Source of the DNA: a virus
Strand: one strand, 5' to 3'
Virus record (IMG/VR): IMGVR_UViG_3300032223_000329
Location: 1-35,159 of that record
Length of the DNA stretch: 35,159 nucleotides
In this document: one piece after another, positions 13,785-19,984 of the stretch
Layout: each line of letters starts with the position of its first letter
Numbering within the stretch: position 1 is the stretch's first letter
The notes under the pieces: generated by a model
What the model was told of the DNA's origin: nothing
The model's database searches: none
What the model saw: the letters and a program-made list of their open reading frames with translations, nothing else
Translations under genes and position numbers: made by a program

Positions 13785-13798
13785 TAAATATTACTTTA
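13785..13798. promoter_or_regulatory. Degenerate operator-like site 1 in the divergent promoter region
   Basis: TAAATATTACTTTA matches 13 of 14 positions of TAAAGATTACTTTA. It overlaps the -35 of the rightward promoter. The decamer TTACTTTACA within and just after it recurs 21 bases further on, two helical turns away. Confidence 0.5.
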
Positions 13799-13823
13799 CA
13801 ACAACTAAATTTTACTTTACATT
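13795..13823 (+). promoter_or_regulatory. Rightward promoter of the SSB/exonuclease operon
   Basis: TTTACA (13795-13800), 17 bases, TACATT (13818-13823). Seven bases later the hairpin at 13831-13846 begins, the same geometry as at 16041-16092. Confidence 0.6.
13806..13819. promoter_or_regulatory. Degenerate operator-like site 2 in the divergent promoter region
   Basis: TAAATTTTACTTTA matches 12 of 14 positions of TAAAGATTACTTTA. It covers the end of the rightward spacer and the -10 of the leftward repressor promoter, so binding could shut both. Confidence 0.45.
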
Positions 13824-13837
13824 TGATAGTACGGCAA
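13809..13837 (-). promoter_or_regulatory. Leftward promoter of the repressor gene
   Basis: On the minus strand TTGCCG (13837-13832), 17 bases, TAAAAT (13814-13809). It is divergent from and overlaps the rightward promoter. Its -10 lies in an operator-like site. Confidence 0.5.
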
Positions 13838-13846
13838 TGGTGCCGT
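13831..13846 (+). promoter_or_regulatory. Predicted 5'-terminal mRNA hairpin (copy 2)
   Basis: ACGGCA, loop ATGG, TGCCGT: six perfect pairs starting seven bases after the -10 element, followed by GATAAATAAGGAG, which carries the ribosome site of the first gene. Compared with copy 3 the third pair is G-C instead of C-G, a compensatory change. Confidence 0.7.
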
Positions 13847-13864
13847 GATAAATAAGGAGTTGAC

Positions 13865-14056
13865 ATGGACGAAATGGCAGAAGTAATGAATGAATTTGAA
13901 CAACGCCTAGAAATAGCGTTAGAGAATATTGAACATGACTATGCAAGCCCTGACGATATTGCAGTAATTCGTGCGGCTTGTGGCAAACCAAAGCCAACAA
14001 AAAATCAGGTGTTAACAGAACTATTTAATGAATTTGGAACAATTTTTGGAAAGTGA
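13865..14056 (+). CDS. Hypothetical small acidic protein
   Basis: A 63-residue, helical, acidic protein beginning MDEMAEVMNEFEQRLEIALE, with PDDIAVIRAACGKPKPTKNQ after it. It is not recognised. It has the strongest ribosome site in the region (AGGAG, six bases) and is the first gene of the rightward operon, four bases before the SSB-like gene. It may be an early regulator; this is inferred from position only. Confidence 0.7.
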   Translation: MDEMAEVMNEFEQRLEIALENIEHDYASPDDIAVIRAACGKPKPTKNQVLTELFNEFGTIFGK

Positions 14057-14060
14057 AAAA

Positions 14061-14699
14061 ATGATAATTGCAAAACAAACCAGTTCCGGTAGTGACTTTA
14101 AACTACCACCAGCCGGTAGCTTCTTGGCTAGGCTATACCGCATTATTGACATTGGCACCCAAACAACTGAATGGATGGGTAAAAAGAAGATGCAACGCAA
14201 AATCATTGCCATGTTTGAATTACATGGTGAAGATAACGATGGCCAGCCATTGCAAACCGTGGAAGGCAAACCACTAATCGTATCTAAACGCTACACGCTA
14301 TCCTTGGACGAAAAAGCCACGCTACGTAAAGATTTAGAAGCTTGGCGCGGCAAAGCATTTACCCAAGAAGAATTAGATGGTTTTAACTTGGAAGTATTGC
14401 TAGGAAAATGTTGCATGGTATCTATTACTCATTCAACATATGATGGTAAAGAGTACGCAAACATTGCCGGTATCAGCCAGGTGCCAGCCGCATTGAAAAA
14501 ACTTGGTGAACCAGTTGGCGTAAATGAATTAATGATATTTACCCTTGATCCGTTTGATCAAGATAAATTTAGTAAGTTGTCAGAAGGTTTACAAGGTGTT
14601 ATTAAAAAGTCTGCGGAATACCGCAATACGTTTGAACCTAACGCGCCAGTAGTCAGTTCTGCACCGTCAGAATTGATTGATGACGATATTCCTTTTTAG
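14061..14699 (+). CDS. Phage single-stranded DNA-binding protein (SSB-like)
   Basis: A 212-residue protein. The body (KLPPAGSFLARLYRIIDIGT, then QRKIIAMFELHG and later YDGKEYANIAGISQVP) fits an OB-fold-like phage SSB family, and the end PSELIDDDIPF is the classic acidic SSB tip that recruits partner proteins. SSBs coat single strands during replication and recombination. The exonuclease two genes downstream is the natural partner. An upstream ATG at 14028 lies inside the previous gene. The ATG at 14061 with GGAAAG upstream is preferred. Confidence 0.8.
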   Translation: MIIAKQTSSGSDFKLPPAGSFLARLYRIIDIGTQTTEWMGKKKMQRKIIAMFELHGEDNDGQPLQTVEGKPLIVSKRYTLSLDEKATLRKDLEAWRGKAFTQEELDGFNLEVLLGKCCMVSITHSTYDGKEYANIAGISQVPAALKKLGEPVGVNELMIFTLDPFDQDKFSKLSEGLQGVIKKSAEYRNTFEPNAPVVSSAPSELIDDDIPF

Positions 14700-14707
14700 G
14701 GGGCAAT

Positions 14708-14911
14708 ATGAAGCCAATGGTTAAGTTTATGGTTTGTGATCACTACACCCTGAAAACAGTTCAGGAAATTGGGCACGATGAAGAAACTGAAATCATTGGT
14801 TTCAGCTATGAAGCTTTGTCTAGGTTTACAAGGGCGTTAGTTACTGAAGCCGCTTGCCTGGTCAAAGACCCAAAAGATAGAAAATTAATCTTACAAACAT
14901 TAGGTGAATAA
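14708..14911 (+). CDS. Hypothetical small protein
   Basis: A 67-residue protein beginning MKPMVKFMVCDHYTLKTVQE, then EETEIIGFSYEALSRFTRAL; not recognised. A GGGGG ribosome site precedes it, and it directly abuts the next gene. It lies between the SSB-like and exonuclease genes, so a DNA-metabolism accessory role is possible but not shown by the sequence. Confidence 0.65.
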   Translation: MKPMVKFMVCDHYTLKTVQEIGHDEETEIIGFSYEALSRFTRALVTEAACLVKDPKDRKLILQTLGE

Positions 14912-15136
14912 ATGAAATGTATTGAATGTAAATGGTTTGCTGGTCAAACTAATGATACGTATGGCGTATGTAAACGTTATCCACAAACGGCCAACAAAAG
15001 CCAAAATGATTGGTGCGGCGAATACACTAACAAAGTTGTAATAGTTACACCAGCCCAAGAAGAACCAATTCAAAAATTTGAAATTAAATGGGAAGAATCA
15101 ACAACGCCTAAACGTGGAAGAAAACCAAAAGCATGA
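14912..15136 (+). CDS. Small four-cysteine protein, likely zinc-binding
   Basis: A 74-residue protein with CIECKWF at the N-terminus, GVCKRYP at about 25 and DWCGEY at about 40. The C-x2-C...C...C spacing is a zinc-ribbon-like site that I recognise from short phage proteins of unknown function. The C-terminal TTPKRGRKPKA is basic and AT-hook-like, suggesting contact with nucleic acid. The stop overlaps the exonuclease start as ATGA. Confidence 0.7.
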   Translation: MKCIECKWFAGQTNDTYGVCKRYPQTANKSQNDWCGEYTNKVVIVTPAQEEPIQKFEIKWEESTTPKRGRKPKA

Positions 15137-15921
15137 TAATTAAAGAACGTCAATCGGAATCAGGGCATTGGTATGATCGTGAAGGAAATCCAGCATATAG
15201 TGTTACTGCCAAGAACGGCCAGCAACGAGCAACAACGTTACGGGATGCAAGATCACTTAATCTTTGCCCAAGTGTTTCAGGAATTATTGGAGTTGCGGCA
15301 AAACCAGGCCTTGATACATGGAAACAACAACAAGTCCTATTAGCCGCGCTAACCCTTCCTAGGGAAACTGGTGAACCTGAACAAGCTTGGCTTGAACGGG
15401 TAATGATGGACGCAAAACAAACAGGGCGCATAGCCGCTGACCGTGGCACTTCTATTCATGCAACTATTCAAGCATTTTTTGAAGGTGCATTAATACCTGA
15501 AGCCATGCCAATTTGCCGCCCCGTTGAAGAAGCCATTAAAACGCATTTTGGGGAACTTTTGCTATTACCGGAACTATCCTTTGCCCATGTCCTTGGGTAC
15601 GGCGGTAAGGCCGATTTAATAGCTAAATCAAGGCATGATTTTGATGGTGTTTGTATTGATATAAAAACCAAAGAAACAGAAGATATTGCCAAAGCCGATG
15701 TTTACCCGGAGCATGGGATGCAATTAGCGGCGTATCGCCAAGGTTTTAATATGCCTAAAGCCCGATGCGCGAACGTATTTGTTGGCTACAAAATGGTTAG
15801 TGGGCAGATTGTGTTTACTGGCGTTAAAGTTGTAGAGCATGAAGCGGCCGATTTAGACCGTTATTGGTTGATGTTTACCAAGTTGTTAGAGTTTTGGCAG
15901 TTAAAAAACAATCACAAGTAA
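15133..15921 (+). CDS. RecB/Cas4-like PD-(D/E)XK exonuclease
   Basis: A 262-residue nuclease. RGTSIHATIQAFFEG holds the conserved His (about 109), GYGGKADLIAK gives Asp161, CIDIKTKE gives Asp176-x-Lys178, and QLAAYRQGF is the Q-x3-Y motif IV. This set defines the RecB/YqaJ/Cas4 exonuclease group that resects double-stranded ends. With the SSB-like protein it forms a recombination module, but no recognisable annealase (Red-beta, Erf or RecT) is seen, so partners may be host-encoded or unrecognised. Confidence 0.85.
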   Translation: MIIKERQSESGHWYDREGNPAYSVTAKNGQQRATTLRDARSLNLCPSVSGIIGVAAKPGLDTWKQQQVLLAALTLPRETGEPEQAWLERVMMDAKQTGRIAADRGTSIHATIQAFFEGALIPEAMPICRPVEEAIKTHFGELLLLPELSFAHVLGYGGKADLIAKSRHDFDGVCIDIKTKETEDIAKADVYPEHGMQLAAYRQGFNMPKARCANVFVGYKMVSGQIVFTGVKVVEHEAADLDRYWLMFTKLLEFWQLKNNHK

Positions 15922-15934
15922 CAATAGGGCGGTT

Positions 15935-15978
15935 AACTGGACGTTGAAGGATGCAACAATTTGGGGTTTTTTCCAGTT
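15935..15978 (+). other. Gene-free gap after the exonuclease, possible weak terminator
   Basis: The gap 15922-16112 holds AACTGGA (15935-15941) complementary to TCCAGTT (15972-15978), an inner GTTG/CAAC pair, and a TTGGGGTTTTTT run before the distal arm. This could end the upstream transcript, but the geometry is not standard. The right part of the gap holds the promoter, operator and hairpin listed separately. Confidence 0.3.
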
Positions 15979-16040
15979 TCCACCCAATTAGTAGCAGTTG
16001 CCAAATTCACGCCTTTCGTTGTTTAAATGCAAAATACCGC

Positions 16041-16069
16041 TTTACAAGTAAAGTAATCTTTAGTAAATT
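16041..16069 (+). promoter_or_regulatory. Rightward promoter with embedded operator
   Basis: TTTACA (16041-16046), a 17-base spacer, TAAATT (16064-16069). The spacer is AG, the 14-mer TAAAGTAATCTTTA, then G, mirroring the leftward promoter at 13099-13127. It drives the lipoprotein-like gene operon. Confidence 0.7.
16049..16062. promoter_or_regulatory. Operator-like 14-mer in the 16 kb promoter
   Basis: TAAAGTAATCTTTA, identical to 5386-5399 and 13106-13119. It fills the promoter spacer. Confidence 0.65.
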
Positions 16070-16076
16070 AACCAAT

Positions 16077-16092
16077 ACCGCAATGTTGCGGT
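16077..16092 (+). promoter_or_regulatory. Predicted 5'-terminal mRNA hairpin (copy 3)
   Basis: ACCGCA, loop ATGT, TGCGGT: six perfect pairs starting seven bases after the -10, followed by GATAAATAAAGGA with the ribosome site. It shows a compensatory change against copy 2. Confidence 0.7.
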
Positions 16093-16112
16093 GATAAATA
16101 AAGGAATTAATC

Positions 16113-16571
16113 ATGGATCGTGAAGCAAAACAAGAACAAGCCTATTGGGCCGCACAAGCAAAATTTGAGAACCAACAACGTATGATTGATAAGGGTTGGG
16201 GCGATAAAGAAGATTACAAAAAACTACTGGCTTTTGAAGCCAAACGTGCCCGTAATCAGCGTTGGAAAAACAAAGCTAATGAAATTATTACTGGCATTTT
16301 GATGGTTGGGCTAGTCATTGGATTGTTGTTTTTAACTGGTTGTTCTAGCACTTCAGGCACTACTGGCACAGTATATAGCCAAGCACCATCCCAGCAATTA
16401 ATATTAGACAAACAAGTAGCCGCGCTTACTAGAAATGAAGTTATTAATGGCGTTACAGAGTGCGAGGGTGCCGGCCTTCGCGCCCATGTAATTACCACTA
16501 AACGTCAAATTAATGGCTTTACTGCGGATATTCCAGTAGAAGTAACTTGTATGCCTAAATTTAAATATTAA
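16113..16571 (+). CDS. Membrane protein with an internal lipoprotein-type motif
   Basis: A 152-residue protein. The first ~55 residues are charged and helical (AYWAAQAKFENQQRMIDKGW, later KRARNQRWKNKANE). A membrane segment IITGILMVGLVIGLLFL then runs straight into LTGC (Cys77) followed by SSTSGTTG, a lipobox. The rest is polar, with two more Cys. A normal lipoprotein signal would start near an internal Met64, so either it is made from an internal start or it has an unusual cytoplasmic extension. Early expression suggests an envelope-acting host-takeover or superinfection-exclusion role (inference). Confidence 0.65.
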   Translation: MDREAKQEQAYWAAQAKFENQQRMIDKGWGDKEDYKKLLAFEAKRARNQRWKNKANEIITGILMVGLVIGLLFLTGCSSTSGTTGTVYSQAPSQQLILDKQVAALTRNEVINGVTECEGAGLRAHVITTKRQINGFTADIPVEVTCMPKFKY

Positions 16572-16580
16572 GGGGATAAC

Positions 16581-16784
16581 ATGAACGAACATATTTGGAC
16601 TGCCAGCGGTACCGATATAACCATTAGATGGCGTATTGCTGGTTGGGTACCGCCTTCAGAACTTCAAGAATATCGGGATAAATGGAAGTATTATCAAAAT
16701 TTGCCATTGCGTAATTTAGACGATGCGGCAAAAGAACAATATGAACAAGTATTGCGTAAAGCTAAAGTATTGAGGGTTAAATGA
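16581..16784 (+). CDS. Hypothetical small protein
   Basis: A 67-residue protein: MNEHIWTASGTDITIRWRIA, then GWVPPSELQEYRDKWKYYQN. It is Trp/Tyr-rich and charged, with no family known to me, though similar GWVPPSE...YREKW segments occur in other phage small proteins, from memory. A GGGG ribosome site precedes it, and it overlaps the next gene by four bases. Confidence 0.65.
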   Translation: MNEHIWTASGTDITIRWRIAGWVPPSELQEYRDKWKYYQNLPLRNLDDAAKEQYEQVLRKAKVLRVK

Positions 16785-16969
16785 CTAAAGAAAAGAAAAC
16801 AGAACGTAAATGGATTGAAAAGGATAAAAACATCTGTGACGATTGTTTTATCCAAAGATTCCCTGATTTTTCCTATGAAGGATCAACTGCGCTAACAATA
16901 TGGCGTATGGCCTGGGATTTATCCAGGGAAACTAAAGAAAACGAAAAACCGCTAATACAAACTATTTAG
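16781..16969 (+). CDS. Hypothetical small protein
   Basis: A 62-residue protein with a basic start (MTKEKKTERKWIEKDKN) and a CDDCF pair, then YEGSTALTIWRMAWDLSRET. Not recognised. It is the last gene of the short rightward operon. Its last eight bases overlap the end of the convergent gene, and a terminator follows. Confidence 0.6.
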   Translation: MTKEKKTERKWIEKDKNICDDCFIQRFPDFSYEGSTALTIWRMAWDLSRETKENEKPLIQTI

Positions 16970-17117
16970 CTGGATGAGCCTTACTCATAGGCTCTTTTTC
17001 ATGTTTTTTTAGGTCACGCTTTAATTCATACAAACCGTTACGTAGTTGAATCATTTGTTTGTTTTCTTTTTTTTGCATTGCTTTTGATTCAACTTCTTCG
17101 TGTTTTTCATTGTGCAT
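16962..17117 (-). CDS. Small basic helical protein, 51 residues, end of the late operon
   Basis: Read directly: MHNEKHEEVESKAMQKKENK, then MIQLRNGLYELKRDLKKHEK and EPMSKAHPAK. It is highly charged and coiled-coil-like. Its start overlaps the endolysin gene by 11 bases and it ends the leftward lysis cassette. Function unknown. Its 3' end contains the terminator of the opposing transcript. Confidence 0.6.
   Translation of the reverse strand: MHNEKHEEVESKAMQKKENKQMIQLRNGLYELKRDLKKHEKEPMSKAHPAK
16976..17000 (+). terminator. Rightward intrinsic terminator inside a convergent gene
   Basis: GAGCC (16976-16980), nine-base loop, GGCTC (16990-16994), then TTTTTC. It lies seven bases after the last rightward stop and within the coding end of the leftward 51-residue gene. 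The stem is short (five pairs) but GC-rich with a proper T run. Confidence 0.65.
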
Positions 17118-17718
17118 TTTGTGTTCCTAGTGCTTTAAGTGCTTCTATCATCTTTGATTTACGGTCATCAAGCCCCAGTAAACCGCCATTAATACGTTGT
17201 GTCATTACTTGAAAAGCATTGCTGGTACCTTCATCAGCCAAAGCATTAAGTGATTTTTTGTTCCAAAACCAGCCAGCCGATAAAGCGGCGTAACGGGGTT
17301 CTTCCAAAAGATGGGGGTTAACTATTAAATCAACGCCTAAAGCTTCCCCACAATGCAAATAAGCTTCCCTACCGGTACATTGTATCAATCCACGTCCTAT
17401 AAACTTGGCGGCATCTTCCGGCGTTTCATTTCCCATACGCCCAACATATACTTTACTAGCTATCTTTTCAGGCTGGCGTTCATATTGCGTTGCAACATCC
17501 ATACTAGGAAAACGGCTTGGCCAAGTAGCCATTAAAGCTTTAGCTGAATAATTTAAGTTTTCTTTAGTGGCTTTGAAGTTCATGCTTTCGTGCATTGTCT
17601 GCCCCATGAAACACGCTTGGCGTTTAGGAGTAGATATATCGTATTTATCAAACGTTTCGTTTAATGGTTTTAACCATTCTTCGCCAATACCAAGGGCTTT
17701 TAATTGATCGCTAGTCAT
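17107..17718 (-). CDS. Endolysin, GH19 chitinase-type
   Basis: A 203-residue glycoside hydrolase family 19 lysin that would cut the peptidoglycan glycan chain at lysis. FMGQTMHESMNFKATKENLN carries the catalytic Glu (about 44), NYSAKALMATWPSRFP follows, KFIGRGLIQCTGREAY is the conserved GRG-x-QxTG segment, and TQRINGG is the usual downstream motif. No signal peptide is seen, so release depends on the holin genes upstream. The start overlaps the secreted-protein gene by four bases. Confidence 0.92.
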   Translation of the reverse strand: MTSDQLKALGIGEEWLKPLNETFDKYDISTPKRQACFMGQTMHESMNFKATKENLNYSAKALMATWPSRFPSMDVATQYERQPEKIASKVYVGRMGNETPEDAAKFIGRGLIQCTGREAYLHCGEALGVDLIVNPHLLEEPRYAALSAGWFWNKKSLNALADEGTSNAFQVMTQRINGGLLGLDDRKSKMIEALKALGTQNAQ

Positions 17719-18260
17719 TTATTTAATAAGTTGCCACCTACTGGGTCAACTGCGCCTAATGGAGCCATAGTAAAAGCTTTAGTTCCTGGTTTAACGTGAT
17801 CTGCGTTCCAAGGTGATTCATTAATAGGGCCTACGCAATCAGCCAGGGTTACACCATTAACTGGTTTTGCCCGTTTTGTGCATAAAAAAGACCACATATT
17901 TGACATTCCTTTTCCTTGGCCTAATTCAGTTGTAAAGCTACGAGTTACGGGTGCAACAGAATTCCAACTAGGGGCTTGTGGATAAGTAGTTGGTACGGGA
18001 ACCCCAAACAATGACCAAACTTTACCTTTTGGGGCATTGCATGAACCGTTCATTAAATCAAGATTGGCAATAGCAGTTCCAGTAAGCACCGGGCATACTG
18101 CTACGCCTTCTTTGAATTGTTTGCCATTTACAGTAATTAAATTGCCATTGGCTACGGTAGATGAAGCCGCACATAAAGCATATTCACCATCGCATATAGC
18201 CAAAGTATGGGCTTGAGTATTTAAACTTAATAAAGATAATAACAATAATAATTTTTTCAT
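17715..18260 (-). CDS. Secreted protein of the lysis cassette
   Basis: A 181-residue protein with a clear signal peptide, MKKLLLLLSLLSLNTQAHT, probably cut after QA or AH. The mature part has several Cys (AICDGEYALCAASS, AVCPVLTG, GSCNAPKG, SFLCTKRA, DCVGPI) and fits a periplasmic or envelope protein. I recognise the TLAICDGEYALCAAS...MSNMWSF pattern from other phage and prophage lysis regions but know no function. Placed between holin and endolysin, it might act on the outer membrane or cell wall. This is inference. Confidence 0.68.
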   Translation of the reverse strand: MKKLLLLLSLLSLNTQAHTLAICDGEYALCAASSTVANGNLITVNGKQFKEGVAVCPVLTGTAIANLDLMNGSCNAPKGKVWSLFGVPVPTTYPQAPSWNSVAPVTRSFTTELGQGKGMSNMWSFLCTKRAKPVNGVTLADCVGPINESPWNADHVKPGTKAFTMAPLGAVDPVGGNLLNK

Positions 18261-18661
18261 TCTTTTGTTTTTGCCTTCATATCAATGATTTTTTCAAGGG
18301 TTCTGCCGCCAAAATAAAACGACATAATCAACATACCCCATTGGCCTAACAATTCAACATACTTTTGGTTAGTGTCAATACCGCCAGCACTCATCATGGC
18401 AAATATGACATAAAACACCAAAATAAATATTAAGGTCATTGGTCGTATATTTTTAGATAGCCAGCTATCACTAGCCATATCAGCTTGCGCCCGTTTAGTA
18501 AGTTCTTGGGCTTCGTTAATATCGGCTTGAATATCAGCCAACTTGCCTTCTTGGGCTAATTTAGCCAAATCTAATTGGGCCTGGGCTTTTTGTGCTGGGT
18601 CAGGAATTAGCTTATCTACCAGCTTCATTCCTACGCCAATAATGTCATCTATTCCAAACAT
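18257..18661 (-). CDS. Holin, Holin_3TMs-like
   Basis: A 134-residue membrane protein. The N-terminal MFGIDDIIGVGMKLVDKLIP is amphipathic, the next ~45 residues are charged and helical (QAQLDLAKLAQEGKL...ADM), WLSKNIRPMTLIFILVFYVI starts the first strong membrane segment, and LGQWGMLIMSFYFGGRTLEK forms the second. This layout is the 3-TM phage holin superfamily. It would time lysis by making membrane holes. It overlaps the downstream gene by four bases. Confidence 0.85.
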   Translation of the reverse strand: MFGIDDIIGVGMKLVDKLIPDPAQKAQAQLDLAKLAQEGKLADIQADINEAQELTKRAQADMASDSWLSKNIRPMTLIFILVFYVIFAMMSAGGIDTNQKYVELLGQWGMLIMSFYFGGRTLEKIIDMKAKTKE

Positions 18662-18662
18662 A

Positions 18663-19019
18663 TTATTTCCCTATGACGGTTTCGTTTGTGCCTTTAGTAA
18701 TAAGAACACGGTCTTTATCCACTACAACATTCATAGGATCACGGTCAGCCATGCCATCTAAACGGGCAATCAGTTCTTTCATAATTTCAAATTCAGGCTT
18801 ATCTTGTTTAGGATTAGCCCCGGCAACGCCGTTAAGCATAGATATAAGGGCGGTCAAAGATGCACCAAGCAATCCCATTACGGCGGCCATTTTGCCTTCA
18901 TCTAAAACAATAGAAGCACCCACGCCCATCGCTACGATAATAGTTATATAAATAAGCCCATGACGGCCAATAGCTTTACCAGCTACTTCTTTTGCGGTTT
19001 CAATATATGGTTCGTTCAT
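18663..19019 (-). CDS. Membrane protein of the lysis cassette
   Basis: A 118-residue protein with two predicted membrane segments, LIYITIIVAMGVGASIVL (about 22-39) and MAAVMGLLGASLTALISML (about 44-62), then a charged soluble tail. It may be a second holin or antiholin. No family name is certain. The start overlaps the stop of the upstream gene as TAATG. Confidence 0.6.
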   Translation of the reverse strand: MNEPYIETAKEVAGKAIGRHGLIYITIIVAMGVGASIVLDEGKMAAVMGLLGASLTALISMLNGVAGANPKQDKPEFEIMKELIARLDGMADRDPMNVVVDKDRVLITKGTNETVIGK

Positions 19020-19234
19020 TATTTCACCAAGTAATGTTTAACTAAATCAAAAATAAAGTCTTTGCCAAAAAGAACAGAAAAAATAACGGCATAAAGTAAA
19101 TATTCAATTTTTTGCATCCTTTGTACGCCTTTGGCAAAAGATTCTTGTATGTTGTCGTATCTTTCTGCACAAACGGCTTCATGAACTGATAAGCGAGTAT
19201 CAGTATGGTGAACTGTTTCTTGTATTGAATCCAT
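19019..19234 (-). CDS. XhlA-like small membrane protein
   Basis: A 71-residue protein with a charged helical N-terminal half (IQETVHHTDTRLSVHEAVCA) and a C-terminal membrane segment LLYAVIFSVLFGKDFIF. This soluble-coil plus C-terminal anchor layout resembles haemolysin XhlA proteins that assist holin-type lysis. It is the first gene of the lysis group, right after the collar fibre gene. Confidence 0.6.
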   Translation of the reverse strand: MDSIQETVHHTDTRLSVHEAVCAERYDNIQESFAKGVQRMQKIEYLLYAVIFSVLFGKDFIFDLVKHYLVK

Positions 19235-19240
19235 AACCCA

Positions 19241-19984
19241 TTAAGTTTTCATAATGAACGCTAATGCGTAGTATGGTGGCAAATTTGCGTTTGTACCGCT
19301 TGAACCAGCAGAAGCATTAGTTGTAGCTACTGTAATTCCAGTTGTAGCAGTTGATGATGGGTCTGTTGTTCCTTGTGCAGTTGAAAATGATCCAGCATAT
19401 AAACCAGTTCCACCATTTATTCCCCAAGGCCTTGTAATATTGTGTAAATGTCCTGGGTCTGTAACAGTAGAAGTGGCTGTATGGGTATGAGATACAACAA
19501 TTGCATCAGCCGAACCACCAGTTTGACCTACGGAATAAGTTGATCCAGCACCTAAAATAAAGCTATTACGCAAATCCGGCGTACCGTTTGTGCCGTTACA
19601 TAAGACCCAGCCTGAAGGAATAGAACCGGTTGATCCTGACCAAATTGCAATTAAACCTGAAGGTATGGTTGCCGCGGTTCCAGTTGCGTTTTGCAAAATT
19701 GGATATAAATTATCTAAAGTTTGTAAAGTTACTCCAGCAGAAGTTTGCAAAACAAATTTATAGGTATAGCCAGTTTGCATCCAAATTTCATTAGCTGGCC
19801 GTCCAGCACTATCCAAAATAATTGGATTGGTATTAGCAATAGTGCCGTTATAAGTTGTGTAAGTGGTTAATGGAGTGCTAGAACCAGCCTGGTAGGTGTA
19901 AAGCAAACCACCGGATAATGGAACGCCATTGTTATCAAAAAATTGTTGGCCATTGCCAACTGGGGATAAAAGAACCGATGCCAT
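19241..19984 (-). CDS. Tail collar-domain fibre protein
   Basis: A 247-residue receptor-binding-type protein. The N-terminal half (VGNGQQFFDNNGVPLSGGLL...NPIILDSAGRPANEIW) is a module often found in short phage fibres. At about 107-143 the phage tail collar signature appears: AIWSGSTGSIPSGWVLCNG, then TPDLRNSFILGAG. The rest is Ser/Thr/Gly-rich with HTHTATS and HLHN, and the end LPPYYALAFIMKT is the usual collar-domain finish. It is coupled to the ejection protein gene by a TAATG overlap. Confidence 0.85.
   Translation of the reverse strand: MASVLLSPVGNGQQFFDNNGVPLSGGLLYTYQAGSSTPLTTYTTYNGTIANTNPIILDSAGRPANEIWMQTGYTYKFVLQTSAGVTLQTLDNLYPILQNATGTAATIPSGLIAIWSGSTGSIPSGWVLCNGTNGTPDLRNSFILGAGSTYSVGQTGGSADAIVVSHTHTATSTVTDPGHLHNITRPWGINGGTGLYAGSFSTAQGTTDPSSTATTGITVATTNASAGSSGTNANLPPYYALAFIMKT

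Noticed and set aside
14977-14985. Perfect DnaA-box-like TTATCCACA
   Set aside because: Single copy inside the four-cysteine protein gene, with no further boxes or AT-rich unwinding element; expected by chance.
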